64,000 nt of DNA from DATENM01 sp045807725 (GTDB taxonomy: Bacteria; Acidobacteriota; Blastocatellia; UBA7656). Location of the stretch: the NCBI GenBank assembly GCA_045807725.1, contig JBJMGV010000133.1:22764-86763 (forward strand), written 5' to 3'. A program made the translations under genes and the position numbers. The notes under the pieces are model-generated. The model was not told the DNA's origin and did not search any database. It was given only the letters and a program-made list of their open reading frames with translations. Positions 8,332 through 17,622 of this stretch are shown in pieces; the stretch's first letter is position 1; every line of letters starts with the position of its first letter.

Positions 8332-9927
8332 TCAGGGCTTGCGTATGTAGATGCTGCCTTCATAGCCCGGCACGTTCATCGGCGTGTAGTGCGCTTCGAC
8401 CCAGCGCAGAAAATCGTCGCGGCGGCGGACGACTTTCAGGCGCGACAGCGCCACCACCTTTGGCGCTTGCGCTTCCATCTCGGCGACCAGCTCGCTGAAT
8501 GGCACGCCGCGCCGCTGCGCCGCGAACTCGTCCGCGCCCCAATCGAGAAACAGGTAAGGATTCAGATTCGCCCGGTTCATCAACACCAGCAATTCAGTCG
8601 TGCCGTGAACGTAAATCTTGTCATCGGGGCCGAGCGCGCTTGTCACCGGCTTGAGCACTTCTTCCTGACCGCGCAGCGTCCACGTCGATAATCGATAGGT
8701 CACGCTGTTGAACAACGCGACCAGCAGTAAGAGACCAAAGGCCAGCGCCGGAAGTACGACGCGCCACTCAATGCGCGGCCCCCATTTTGATAAATGCCTT
8801 GATAAAGCTTCGCGCGACGCCAGCCAGCGGCCCGCTTCGACAAAGAACCAGCCGGCGAAGATCGCAATGAACGGCAGGAACGGCAACAGGTCGGGGCCGG
8901 CTTGAAAGTTGACCAGGCTGAAAGCGAAATAGACCAGCGGCGGCCACAGCAGCGCGTCGCGGTAGAGGTCTGCTGATTGAAGCGCGCGGCGCAGATGCCG
9001 CTTTTCTTTTAAGCGCGCGGCGGCAAAGAGCGCGAAGCCGATGATGCTCAAAGGCACAAGCGCGATGTTGTTTTGAAAGACGCGCCCGGCAATCTTCCAA
9101 ACGTGAACAATCGCTTCGATCACGCCGCGCTCGGCGTCCGGCCCAAAGACGCTGTAGTTATAAGTAATCGTCCACGCCCACAGATCGCCGAGCGCGCCTT
9201 TGAAATAAAAGTACAACAGCACAACGGCGAGCGGCAGCGCTGCGCCAATGACGACTTTCACGGCGCGCAGGTCGCGCCAGCTCGTCAGGTATCTTGAGAA
9301 GACGAGGCCCGCCGCGCCGACAAACATCAGCCCCGGCTGCCAGAATAAACAAGCCAGCATGCCGCAGAAGCCTGACCAGAAGGGCCGGCCTTTAGCGATC
9401 ATCAGCAGCGCAAGCAACCCGGCGACCATCAACGGCAGCTTCGGCTCAGTCCCGCTCGTCACCCATTCGCCGAAGCGCGGCAGGCCAACGGGAATCAACG
9501 CCGCAATCACGCCGGCCAACCGGCTGCGCAGGTAATGAGCCGCGACCAGAAAGATCAGCGCCGAGAACAATCCGGTGAGCAGTAGATACAACGCGCGCAC
9601 GGCCAGCACATCGCGCAGACCAACGAGATGACCGACGGCCATCGCCAGCGCGCTCAGATAAGCCGCGCCCGGAAACTTGATGTCAACCGTGTCGCGGTAG
9701 GGCAACTGGCCGCGCAGGATGGATTGCGCGATGTAGTCGTAAAAGGCCGTGTCGCCAATCACCATCTGGCTGAACGGGCGATAGCTCAGCGTAATTACAA
9801 TCGCAAAGCAGAAGACGGCGACGGCAGTCCGCGCCGCCGGCTGTCGCGCCGCCTGATCAAGGGCCGACTCGATTCGTTGGCGCAAGCCGGCTGAACCTTC
9901 AGCGTCGATGTGGGCAGGAGCCTTCAT
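8332..9927 (-). CDS. Polytopic membrane glycosyltransferase, paralogue of the 4981-6525 gene
   Basis: Protein of 531 residues. After a soluble 36-residue N-terminus come about ten membrane helices. The first loop reads IGDTAFYDYIAQSILRGQ, then LPYRD, with the same pattern and spacing as the gene at 4981-6525. The soluble tail repeats the HGTTELLVLMNRANLNPY motif, so the pair arose by duplication. The ATG overlaps the stop of the upstream deacetylase-like gene by four bases, indicating a shared transcript and coupled translation. Expected to use a polyprenyl-phosphate sugar donor at the outer face of the cytoplasmic membrane. Substrate not identifiable. Confidence 0.8.
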   Translation of the reverse strand: MKAPAHIDAEGSAGLRQRIESALDQAARQPAARTAVAVFCFAIVITLSYRPFSQMVIGDTAFYDYIAQSILRGQLPYRDTVDIKFPGAAYLSALAMAVGHLVGLRDVLAVRALYLLLTGLFSALIFLVAAHYLRSRLAGVIAALIPVGLPRFGEWVTSGTEPKLPLMVAGLLALLMIAKGRPFWSGFCGMLACLFWQPGLMFVGAAGLVFSRYLTSWRDLRAVKVVIGAALPLAVVLLYFYFKGALGDLWAWTITYNYSVFGPDAERGVIEAIVHVWKIAGRVFQNNIALVPLSIIGFALFAAARLKEKRHLRRALQSADLYRDALLWPPLVYFAFSLVNFQAGPDLLPFLPFIAIFAGWFFVEAGRWLASREALSRHLSKWGPRIEWRVVLPALAFGLLLLVALFNSVTYRLSTWTLRGQEEVLKPVTSALGPDDKIYVHGTTELLVLMNRANLNPYLFLDWGADEFAAQRRGVPFSELVAEMEAQAPKVVALSRLKVVRRRDDFLRWVEAHYTPMNVPGYEGSIYIRKP

Positions 9928-10955
9928 TGGTGCTGGTCTGGCTCGGCCTGCGACGTTTTGACTTTGCGAAAGACCTTGAGGCCCGCCGGCACGCCGTCTT
10001 CGTCAACCGTCTTGTAGAACGGATCGGCGAGCGCATCGCTGAGCGGGATGAAGCGCGCGCCGAGGCTCTTGTACCACGCCAGCAGGTCGGCGAGGTTGTC
10101 GCAGGTGAACTGGTTGGCGCGGAAGACGAGGATGTGCTTCACCTCGCGGCCCGCGATCTGGCGGGCCGATTCGCGCGCTTTCAACGTCGTGTCGAGCAGC
10201 AGGCTTTTGAAGTAGGCTTTGACCAGATTCGAGCAACCCGTGTCGTTGCGCGCAGAGGCGGCGCAGTAAATCCAACTGAACTTTTCGTCGTGCGCGTCAA
10301 TTGTCGCCGGCACCACCGTGTAGCCGCTGTCGCTTAAATATTTTTCGATCTTCGTATGATCTTGCGAGGCGAGGCTGAGCTTGAATTTCGGATAGCGGAA
10401 ATACTTCGGCGATTTCGCCGCCGCCTGCCAGTAAGCGGTAAGCGTCTGGTCGTTGCGCGCCAGGTCGTTGATGAACTCTTCGGCGCTCGTCTTGTTCGGC
10501 TTCATACGACTGTAGGTCATACTACCGAGCAGGTTGCCGCTGGCAATCCAGGCTTGGGCGAGCTGTGGGTCGAGGTTCTGGCCGATGGCAAAATCAACGG
10601 TCGGCGGCATCTGGTATTGCTTGAGCGCCGTGACCAGCCGGTCAAAATTTTCGCGGCTATCTTCGTGCTCGCACCAGTTGTCCACGTCGTTGGGGTCGCC
10701 GCTTGCGCGCACCTGATCATTGATCGTCAGAGCGATCTCAAGCCCTTCAAGCGGATGGCCCGATGCGGTTTCTTCGGGTTTGCCCTTGTCGCGCGCGCGC
10801 AGGGCCGCCAACTCCGGGATGTTGTCGAGGTCTTCCATACAGCGGGCCACCGGCGGCTTGGGATTGCCGCCCTTGGCGGTCTGCTTGCAGGCCGGCGCAC
10901 CGGCAACCAGAAGCAGGATGACGGCCAGCCAGAGGTGTTGCGTTGTTCGGTTCAA
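9924..10955 (-). CDS. Degenerate polysaccharide deacetylase (NodB-fold)-like secreted protein
   Basis: The fold signature is readable: ALTINDQ in the place of the catalytic T-F-D-D-G, MTYSRM in the place of the metal-binding H-T-x-S-H, and FRYPKF in the place of R-P-P-Y. The two metal-ligand histidines are Met and Arg here and the first Asp is Asn, so classical zinc-dependent deacetylation looks impossible. An N-terminal hydrophobic stretch LWLAVILLLVAGAPAC suggests export, possibly as a lipoprotein, though the lipobox is poor. I prefer a TTG start at 10955, with GGAGG upstream. An in-frame ATG at 11096 adds 47 residues that look non-coding. It overlaps the downstream glycosyltransferase by four bases. 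Confidence 0.7.
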   Translation of the reverse strand: MNRTTQHLWLAVILLLVAGAPACKQTAKGGNPKPPVARCMEDLDNIPELAALRARDKGKPEETASGHPLEGLEIALTINDQVRASGDPNDVDNWCEHEDSRENFDRLVTALKQYQMPPTVDFAIGQNLDPQLAQAWIASGNLLGSMTYSRMKPNKTSAEEFINDLARNDQTLTAYWQAAAKSPKYFRYPKFKLSLASQDHTKIEKYLSDSGYTVVPATIDAHDEKFSWIYCAASARNDTGCSNLVKAYFKSLLLDTTLKARESARQIAGREVKHILVFRANQFTCDNLADLLAWYKSLGARFIPLSDALADPFYKTVDEDGVPAGLKVFRKVKTSQAEPDQHQ

Positions 10956-11182
10956 AGCGGTTTTGCGCCTCCATCTATCCTGAGCGGCGCAGGCGAGACA
11001 TTGCGAGGCGAGCCATTTTGCCGGCCTGAGCAAATGTAGGCAATGCCACAAAACAAACGGCGGTCGAGTATTGCGCGACTCGCCGGATGACGGCACTCGG
11101 TCAGGAATTATGCACGGTATTCATTCCCCGAAGGGAAGCCTATTCTACTTGGCCGCTGCCGGTTCCAGCAAGAAAGCGGCGG

Positions 11183-12355
11183 TTAAGGCAGGTTTTCAAT
11201 CAGCAGCCGCAGCGTGTTGCGCCCCATAATCTTGCCGATCTCTTCGTCCGTGAAGCCTTCCGCTAAGAGCGCGTCGGTGATCTCGACAACGCCGCTGATG
11301 TCGAACGGCACAGTGACCGCGCCGTCATTGTCTGAACCCAAGGCGACGTGATCGACGCCGACCAGATTCGCCGTGTAACGAATCGCCCGCGCGATGGCTT
11401 TGGCATCAGTGCCGCAGACGGCGGTGTCCCAGAAGCCTATGCCGATGACGCCGCCGGTTCGGGCGATGGCTTTCAACTGTTCGTCGCTGAGATTGCGCGT
11501 GTTGTCGCAGGTGCCTTTGACGCCGGTGTGCGAGACGAGCACGGGGCGCGTGGCAATGCTGAGCGCGTCGTCAATCGTCTGCGGCGAGGCGTGCGCCAAG
11601 TCAACGATCATCTTCCTGGCTTCCATTCGATGAATCATCTCGCGCCCTTTGTCGCTGAGTCCGCCTTTGGCAACACCGTGCGCCGAGCCGCCGATGTCGT
11701 TATCAAAGAAGTGCGTCGGGGCCATCATCCGAACGCCCGCGTCGAACAGGCGGTCAATGTTATCGAGATTACCGTCGAGCGCGTGCGCGCCTTCGATGCC
11801 TAAGAAGCCGGCGGTAATCTGCGGCTCTTTGATGCGGCGGTCGAGGTAAGCCGACAGATCAGCCGATGTGCGAATCAAGCTGAACTTGCCGCCCGAACGA
11901 TCCGCCGTTTCCTGAAGTTTGTGAGCTTGATAAAGCGCGCGTTCGGTGAGGCTCGTCCAGGCTTTCACGGGCCAGCGCTCGGCGACCGCAAGCAGCGTGA
12001 TGTTATCGGTGTCGCCGGTGTTGTTCTCGATGTTCATGTTGCGCGGCGTCTTGGTGACGATGGTGAAGGCTTGCAGCGCGACATTGCCTTCGATGAGGCG
12101 CGGGATGTCAACGTGGCCGCGCGAGCCGCGCTCTAACAGGTCGCGTGCCCAGAGCAGGGAGTCAGCGTGCAGGTCGGCGACCAGCAATTTCCTGTGCAAT
12201 TCAACGGCGCGCTCGCTGGCCTGGTAGGGCGGCGCAGTGAGCGTGCGGTTCATACCCTTTTCAACTTGCGCCGGCACGACGAAAAAGAAGGCGGCGAGTG
12301 CCAGCAGAACGAGAATGAGCAGAGCATAAAGAATGCGCTTCGCGGGTCTTTTCAT
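11183..12355 (-). CDS. Membrane-anchored dipeptidase, peptidase family M19 (renal dipeptidase type)
   Basis: A 390-residue protein with an N-terminal hydrophobic segment (ILYALLILVLLALAAFFFVV) that serves as signal or anchor. The binuclear-zinc amidohydrolase motifs of M19 follow: DLHADSLLW (HxD), the bridging Glu in FLGIEGAHAL, a zinc His in VDLAHAS, and the His in LVSHTG. VALGSDNDG near the C-terminus is also typical. Family members hydrolyse dipeptides, some with D-residues, in the periplasm. The gene is followed on the same strand by nothing closely coupled. The di-iron gene lies 16 bases upstream of its start and may be co-transcribed. Confidence 0.9.
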   Translation of the reverse strand: MKRPAKRILYALLILVLLALAAFFFVVPAQVEKGMNRTLTAPPYQASERAVELHRKLLVADLHADSLLWARDLLERGSRGHVDIPRLIEGNVALQAFTIVTKTPRNMNIENNTGDTDNITLLAVAERWPVKAWTSLTERALYQAHKLQETADRSGGKFSLIRTSADLSAYLDRRIKEPQITAGFLGIEGAHALDGNLDNIDRLFDAGVRMMAPTHFFDNDIGGSAHGVAKGGLSDKGREMIHRMEARKMIVDLAHASPQTIDDALSIATRPVLVSHTGVKGTCDNTRNLSDEQLKAIARTGGVIGIGFWDTAVCGTDAKAIARAIRYTANLVGVDHVALGSDNDGAVTVPFDISGVVEITDALLAEGFTDEEIGKIMGRNTLRLLIENLP

Positions 12356-12371
12356 TTTTCTGTTTGACTCT

Positions 12372-13460
12372 TTAATCCGCGCCTTCGGCGATGACGCTGT
12401 TGACGTGAGCGTCGCGGGCGGCGCGCAGGCGGTCGAGTTCTTCGGCGACGGCTTCGTCCGCCGCGCTCAACGCTTCAACGTCAACGTTCGCAAGCTCGAT
12501 GAAGCCCATATCGGCGAAGGCTTTTTGAATGCGCTCGCCCCACAAGCCGATGTCGCGGATGGTCGGCACGATGCGCGTGAACAGCCGCTTGGTGTATTCG
12601 GCCATAAAGGGCGAGCTGCGCGCGAAGTTCACGCACTCACTGGTGTCGAATCCGAGCCGCTCCCATATCTCTTCGCCCATAAAGCGGTCGCGCATCAAGT
12701 AGCAGGCTTCGACGGCGAACTCTTCGCGCTCGTCGCGTTCACGCTCGGTCAGTTGCGGATAGTAATCGCGCAAAGCCAGCCGCCCGAAGGCGACGTGGCG
12801 GGCTTCGTCCTGCATCACGTAAGCGTTGATCGCTTTGCCGAGCGGCTCGGTCGCAAGGTCGCGGATCGTGCCGAAGGCGGCCAGCGCCAGCCCTTCGATA
12901 ATCACCTGCATCGCCAGGTAGGTGAAGTCCCAGCGCGAATCGGTGATGCCCTGTTCGAGCAGCGTCTTCAGGTGAACGTTGATCGGGTAGGCCATCTGAA
13001 TCTTCTCGCGCAGGTAACGCGAATAGACTTCGACGTGACGGGCTTCATCAATGACCTGCGTCGCGGCGTAGAACTTCGAGTCCACATCAGGCACGGTCTG
13101 CACGATCTTGGCCGTGCAGATGAGCGCGCCCTGTTCGCCGTGCAAGAACTGCGAGAAGCGCCACGCTTCGAGGTGCAGGCGAACTTCGGCCTTGCCCTTG
13201 TCATCAAGTTTCTGCCACGTCGGCGAGCCGTAGATCGAAACGAACTGGTCGGGAAAGCCGAGCGGGTTTTCAAGGTTGACCTCTTGCGACCAGTCGATGC
13301 GCTCGCTGGCATTCCACTGCTTGTTCTTGCCCTTCTCATACAGCGTGAGCAGCTTGTCGCGCCCTTCGTCGTACTGCCAGTTGAAGACCGTGGTGACTTC
13401 GCTCGTCGGAACCCGCCACTCGGTCTGCTCGACCGGCAGCGTGTACATGCGTGTGCTCAT
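12372..13460 (-). CDS. Ferritin-like di-iron carboxylate protein, putative oxygenase
   Basis: At 362 residues this soluble protein carries a complete ferritin-like di-iron site: Glu109 in FLHGEQGA, Glu139 and His142 in the first DEARH, Glu189 in IIEGLALAAF, and Glu219 with His222 in the second DEARH. The spacing matches the four-helix bundles of R2-like and AurF-like N-oxygenases rather than iron-storage ferritin, which is shorter. The substrate cannot be named. GAGGAG lies ten bases before the ATG. It is 16 bases upstream of the dipeptidase gene on the same strand, suggesting joint transcription without an obvious shared pathway. Confidence 0.8.
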   Translation of the reverse strand: MSTRMYTLPVEQTEWRVPTSEVTTVFNWQYDEGRDKLLTLYEKGKNKQWNASERIDWSQEVNLENPLGFPDQFVSIYGSPTWQKLDDKGKAEVRLHLEAWRFSQFLHGEQGALICTAKIVQTVPDVDSKFYAATQVIDEARHVEVYSRYLREKIQMAYPINVHLKTLLEQGITDSRWDFTYLAMQVIIEGLALAAFGTIRDLATEPLGKAINAYVMQDEARHVAFGRLALRDYYPQLTERERDEREEFAVEACYLMRDRFMGEEIWERLGFDTSECVNFARSSPFMAEYTKRLFTRIVPTIRDIGLWGERIQKAFADMGFIELANVDVEALSAADEAVAEELDRLRAARDAHVNSVIAEGAD

Positions 13461-13576
13461 AGGTCGGGTGCTCCTCGTGATGAATGAACTTGCAGGGGAA
13501 TGGAAACCGCTGAGAGGGTAACGCTCAGGCGCGGACCAGTCAAGCGAGCGATGCTGAACTTGCCGCGCCCGGCGCT

Positions 13577-14272
13577 TCAGCGGTTGGCGACGATGTTGAA
13601 CGAAAACTTCAGCTCGTCTTTGACCTTGATCGTTCCCCCGGCGACCGATACGGGCTGTATGCCATATTCGGTTTGTCGCAACGCGAACTGGCCTTCGGCT
13701 TCGAGGCGGGTTTCGTAAAACGTGACGATGGTGTTGATGGTGAGAGGCCGTGTCGTGCCGTGCAGCGTCAGGTCGCCGCTGATGCGCGCTTGATACTTGC
13801 CTTCTTCAATGCGTGTGGCGGTGACGCTGGTGCTGGTGAAGGTGATCTCCGGGTAGCTGTTCACGTCGAGCACGTCGTTGCGCATCGTCGCTTGAATCTT
13901 GTTACGGTCGCTCTCGCTGACCTTGTCGGTGACGGCGAGCGAGTCGGCTTTGACGGTGAATTGCAACGACGCTGGCGTCACCGGGCCATAAGTAAAAACG
14001 ACTGTGCCGGTGAAGTCGCGGATCGCAATCGTGTGATCGTGTCCGGCAACAGCGGAAAGCAGGCCGCCGACCAGAGCGCGCACGGTGAAGCGGCTCTGGC
14101 CGGCGTTGATCTTGTATCGCCCTTCCGATAGCGGCGCGGTCGCTAATGTAATGGCGGCTACACGAGCGTGCGCCGCCGGCGCGCAGGACACAGAGGCCGG
14201 CAATTCGACGACGCAACAGAGCGAAACCGATATGACGAGCAACGCCCGCACAAAACGAGATAAGCCTGGCAT
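13577..14272 (-). CDS. Secreted YceI-family lipocalin-like protein
   Basis: Start chosen at the ATG complement 14270-14272, with AGAGG eight bases upstream and a good signal peptide (RFVRALLVISVSLCCVVEL) directly after. Longer in-frame starts only add an unlikely leader. The mature domain of about 185 residues begins GRYKINAGQSRFTVRA and has the YceI pattern: VAGHDHTIAI, then SYPEITFTSTSV, then ISGDLTLHGTTRPLTI. YceI proteins are periplasmic beta-barrels that bind isoprenoid-type lipids and are often near redox proteins. The Rieske gene is next upstream. Confidence 0.9.
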   Translation of the reverse strand: MPGLSRFVRALLVISVSLCCVVELPASVSCAPAAHARVAAITLATAPLSEGRYKINAGQSRFTVRALVGGLLSAVAGHDHTIAIRDFTGTVVFTYGPVTPASLQFTVKADSLAVTDKVSESDRNKIQATMRNDVLDVNSYPEITFTSTSVTATRIEEGKYQARISGDLTLHGTTRPLTINTIVTFYETRLEAEGQFALRQTEYGIQPVSVAGGTIKVKDELKFSFNIVANR

Positions 14273-14369
14273 AGTCACACCTCTCATGGCTAACGAATGA
14301 TCGGAGCAAGGACGGGCGGGAACGGCTCTCAATCAGATGTTAGCAAGCGTGCAGACCGATGCCAAACCG

Positions 14370-15248
14370 TCACCGTTCAGCGGCCCGCACTTCGATCTGG
14401 CCGTCGCGCACGCGCACGGCGAGACACGGCTGCGGGTGGACGGATGGGCCTTCGAGGACCGCGCCATCTGCAAGCGCGAAGCGCGAGCCGTGCCACGGGC
14501 AGCGCACGCTATCGTCTTCGAGCTGGCCTTCGGCGAGCGGCCCGCCGAAGTGCGAGCAGCGTTCGATCATCGCAAAGATGCGCCCGCCGCGCCGCACGAG
14601 CAATACTCCCGTGCCGTCAGCTTCGACGCGGCGCAGCTCGCCTTCCGGCAGATCGGCTTCGGCGAGTACGGCGACGAAATTTGATGGCGGCTGTTCGCCG
14701 ACCGTGTGATCGACGCCGACCTGCTCGCCGTAGACCAGATGGCCGCCGAGGTAAGCGGCGGCGCTTGAGATGGCGTAGCCGAGCAGCGAGAAGCCTCGCC
14801 CGGCGCGGCGGTTGTTGCGACGGCGCAGCGCCAGCGAAGTGGCGTAGAGCGTCAGCGCCGTCGCATTCATCAGCCCGTGAGTGATGCCGACGCGGCGCGC
14901 TCGCCCGTCCGTCTCGTGCCAGTCGGTGAGGCCCGTGACCGCAGAGGCCACCGCGCCGACGATGCCGACCGCTACCGACGCATCTGCCGCGCGCCCGAAC
15001 TCTTCGCGCCCGCTGATCTCGTCTATCGCATCCAGCACCAGCGCCGCCGTCCACGCTCCTACGGGAACGTCCGTCAGCACAGAGTGCAACGGATGACCGA
15101 GCCACGTCCCGTGCAAAAAGTTTTGTAAGCTTTGCCCCACATTGCCGCCCGCCGCGAATGCCTCACGAATGGCGGGCTGTAACGCCTCGGCCACATTGTC
15201 CAGCCATTGCTGGCGGTCTACGAAAGCGATTGCCGTATTCGACGACAT
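14370..15248 (-). CDS. DUF2231 membrane domain fused to a Rieske [2Fe-2S] domain
   Basis: Residues 50-175 form a DUF2231-type membrane region: GHPLHSVLTDVPVGAWTAAL, then several helices with conserved-looking His residues. Residues 190-292 are a Rieske ferredoxin domain with ligands Cys231, His233, Cys250 and His253 in C-x-H and C-x2-H motifs (RCSHFGG and RCPWHGSRF). No catalytic oxygenase domain is fused, so it is likely an electron carrier at the membrane. A strong GGGAGG lies seven bases before the ATG. Partner oxidase or reductase is not evident among its neighbours. The di-iron protein two genes away is one possibility, offered as inference only. Confidence 0.87.
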   Translation of the reverse strand: MSSNTAIAFVDRQQWLDNVAEALQPAIREAFAAGGNVGQSLQNFLHGTWLGHPLHSVLTDVPVGAWTAALVLDAIDEISGREEFGRAADASVAVGIVGAVASAVTGLTDWHETDGRARRVGITHGLMNATALTLYATSLALRRRNNRRAGRGFSLLGYAISSAAAYLGGHLVYGEQVGVDHTVGEQPPSNFVAVLAEADLPEGELRRVEADGTGVLLVRRGGRIFAMIERCSHFGGPLAEGQLEDDSVRCPWHGSRFALADGAVLEGPSVHPQPCLAVRVRDGQIEVRAAER

Positions 15249-15312
15249 ATGATCCTCCCTGAGTTCTGGTCTTGCGGCGCACGCTCCACACTGGCGACGC
15301 CGGCGGAATCAA

Positions 15313-17622
15313 TCACTTGATGAAACTCGTCAGCGCGTCCTTCAAGCGCTCGGCGAAACTCGCGGTCAACGACCACGGCGACGGCTGGCGCAGGATGTGC
15401 AGCTTGCCGCGCTGGTCGAGGATTTCGTAATCGCTCGCGCCGTCGCCTTCACGATAAAAACGTATCGTCACCTGCGCCTTGCCGACGCGCAGGTTGCGTA
15501 GCGTAATTTCGGGCAGCCACTCCGGCAAATGCGGGTCAACCAGCAGCAGGTTGAGCGGCGCGTAAGGATAAAGCCCGATCATCGCCTGCACGAAGCAGAA
15601 GACCGCCGAGGCCGACCACGCTTGCGGCGTGCAGGCGAACGGGTAATAAGCCGGGAACGGGTGCGCGTCGTCGCGCGGGTGGCCGCTGAAGAGTTCGGGC
15701 AGGCGATAGAAATCAAATAACGCTGCCGCCTCGAACTGCGCGCGGCAGAGCCGCTCAACTTGCTCGTGTAATCCATATCGCATAAAGCCCAGCGCGAACG
15801 TGCCCTGCTCGACCGGCCACACCGAGCCGCGATGATAGCTGAACGGATTGAAGGCCGGGTTCGCGGACGATAGCGTGCGTATGCCCCAGCCGCTGAAGAG
15901 ATCGTCGGCGGTCAGGCGGTTGACCGTCTTGAGCGCCAATGATTCGTCAACAATTCCCGACGCGACGCAATGGCCGGGGTTCGACGAGATGGCATCAATC
16001 TGCCGCTTGTGCGTCGTCAATCCCATCGCAAAGAAACCTGCATCGGCCATCCAGAAGGCGTCGTTGAAACGCTTCTTCAACTCGGTCGCTTCGGTGTAGA
16101 GCCGCTTCGCCTCATCCTTCTCGTCCATCCACCAGAGCAACTCCGACAGGCGCAGCTTGGCGATGTAGGCGTAACCCTGCTCTTCGCAAGTGGCGATGGG
16201 CGGCTCGACCTGCCGGCCTTCGGCGTCAACGATGGCGTCGGGCGAATCCTTCCACGCCTGATGCTTGACGCCCTGCGTCGAACGCGTCAGGTATTCGTGA
16301 AAGCCATCGCCGTCGAGGTCTGCGTACTGATCGAGCCATCGCAGCGCCTTCATCGCCGGCTCGACCAGCGGGCGCACCGCGTCAAGCTCGCCCGTCCAAT
16401 GCCACAACTCCGAAACGACGAAGCCATAAAAGCCGGACGTAGTGATCGAGCCGTAATAGCGGCGGCGCGGGTTGTAGTTCATCTCTTCGAGTGGGCCTGT
16501 GTGCGCCTCGTGCAGCATCTTGCCCGGTTCTTCATCGCGCCAGTGATTGATCTCTGTGCCCTGCCACTTCGCCAGCACGGGCAGCGTGCCGCGCATCATC
16601 TCTGGACCAAGGATCGCCGCCGCCCACGATGCGGTCAGCGTGTCGCGCCCGAACAGCGCGAGGTAGATCGGCAGCCCTGCGGCCATCGTCCAGGCGCGCT
16701 CGTCTGTGTCGAGATCGTAGAGCCGTAATCCGAGCAGGTCGCGCCTGCTCTGTTCGAGCGCGCCGATGACGACCGGCGCAAGCGTATCGCTCTCGCGGCT
16801 GGCAAAGCCGGTCGCTTCGTCGAGAAAGATGCGGCGGCGCTCATCACGTTCGTTCTGCGCCGCGCTGAAGCTGTGACATTGATAAAGCGGTTCAAGCCAC
16901 ACGCCGTCGATCAACAGGCGCATCTCGACGCAGGTGCGCCAGCTCTGGCGCGGCGCGAGCCGGATTTGAAAATAGACGCGACAGTCTTCGTGGCGCGGCG
17001 CGGTTGCAGATTCTATGAAGCGCAGCGCAATGCCGCGATGAATTCGGGCTGTGCCGCGCTCGCTCTGGTTGCTGAAGTCGTGCTCGGCCCGGTAGTCAAA
17101 AGCGAGCGTGCGGTCTTCGTCGCTCCAGTGGCGCGTCAGCGTGCCGCGCTGGCGGCGCTCGCGCTTGGTCTCGATGAGGTCGGCGAAGTCCGCGTCAATC
17201 TCTATCGCAAAGGTGAACGCGGTCGGCTGGTCGGAGTAATTCGTCAGCTCGATGTCTTCGTGAACGCCATCGCCGACGAAGCGGGCGACGCGCAGTTCGA
17301 GCGTCTGCTCGGTCTCGTATCGCATCTGGCCGCTGCCTTCGTCGGGCGGCCCGACGCGGATGCCGGGCGGCAGCGTGATGTAATAGCCTAGCCACGAATG
17401 CGACTCGATGTTCGAGAGCGCCACCGGGAACGGCGGCTCGCCGTCGATCAAGTAGCCATAGCGCGACAGCACGCGCGTCTCGTGAACGAACAGGCCGTGT
17501 TCAGCGCCGTTCGTGACCTGTCCGTTACGCTCCGTCGCAAAGACAGTGCGGTTCTGGCTGACGTGCAACGTGCCATCGCGCGGGCGCAGGCGAATCAAAC
17601 GGCGCGGCATTCGGTTGGGCAT
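15313..17622 (-). CDS. Amylo-alpha-1,6-glucosidase / glycogen-debranching family glycoside hydrolase
   Basis: This 769-residue protein has an N-terminal beta-sandwich domain (about residues 10-260; LIRLRPRDGTLHVSQNRTVF and NGAEHGLFVHETRVLSRYGY) typical of bacterial GDE-like enzymes. The (alpha/alpha)6 catalytic domain is at about 290-720. Candidate acidic residues are in DLDGDGFHEYL and SYHRGSVWPVEQGTF, both conserved positions in the family. No signal peptide is seen, so it should be cytoplasmic. The family removes alpha-1,6 branches or trims related alpha-glucans. True substrate is uncertain, since related proteins are annotated on fold alone. Short tandem repeats begin a few bases before its start codon. 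Confidence 0.85.
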   Translation of the reverse strand: MPNRMPRRLIRLRPRDGTLHVSQNRTVFATERNGQVTNGAEHGLFVHETRVLSRYGYLIDGEPPFPVALSNIESHSWLGYYITLPPGIRVGPPDEGSGQMRYETEQTLELRVARFVGDGVHEDIELTNYSDQPTAFTFAIEIDADFADLIETKRERRQRGTLTRHWSDEDRTLAFDYRAEHDFSNQSERGTARIHRGIALRFIESATAPRHEDCRVYFQIRLAPRQSWRTCVEMRLLIDGVWLEPLYQCHSFSAAQNERDERRRIFLDEATGFASRESDTLAPVVIGALEQSRRDLLGLRLYDLDTDERAWTMAAGLPIYLALFGRDTLTASWAAAILGPEMMRGTLPVLAKWQGTEINHWRDEEPGKMLHEAHTGPLEEMNYNPRRRYYGSITTSGFYGFVVSELWHWTGELDAVRPLVEPAMKALRWLDQYADLDGDGFHEYLTRSTQGVKHQAWKDSPDAIVDAEGRQVEPPIATCEEQGYAYIAKLRLSELLWWMDEKDEAKRLYTEATELKKRFNDAFWMADAGFFAMGLTTHKRQIDAISSNPGHCVASGIVDESLALKTVNRLTADDLFSGWGIRTLSSANPAFNPFSYHRGSVWPVEQGTFALGFMRYGLHEQVERLCRAQFEAAALFDFYRLPELFSGHPRDDAHPFPAYYPFACTPQAWSASAVFCFVQAMIGLYPYAPLNLLLVDPHLPEWLPEITLRNLRVGKAQVTIRFYREGDGASDYEILDQRGKLHILRQPSPWSLTASFAERLKDALTSFIK

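Noticed and set aside
11040..11096. Upstream ATG start for the deacetylase-like protein
   Set aside because: The added 47 residues place the signal peptide far inside the chain and lack a ribosome site. The TTG at 10955 fits better, though this is not certain.
12333..13487. 384-codon plus-strand frame opposite the di-iron gene
   Set aside because: The minus strand carries all six di-iron ligands in register, and the plus frame has no recognisable motif.
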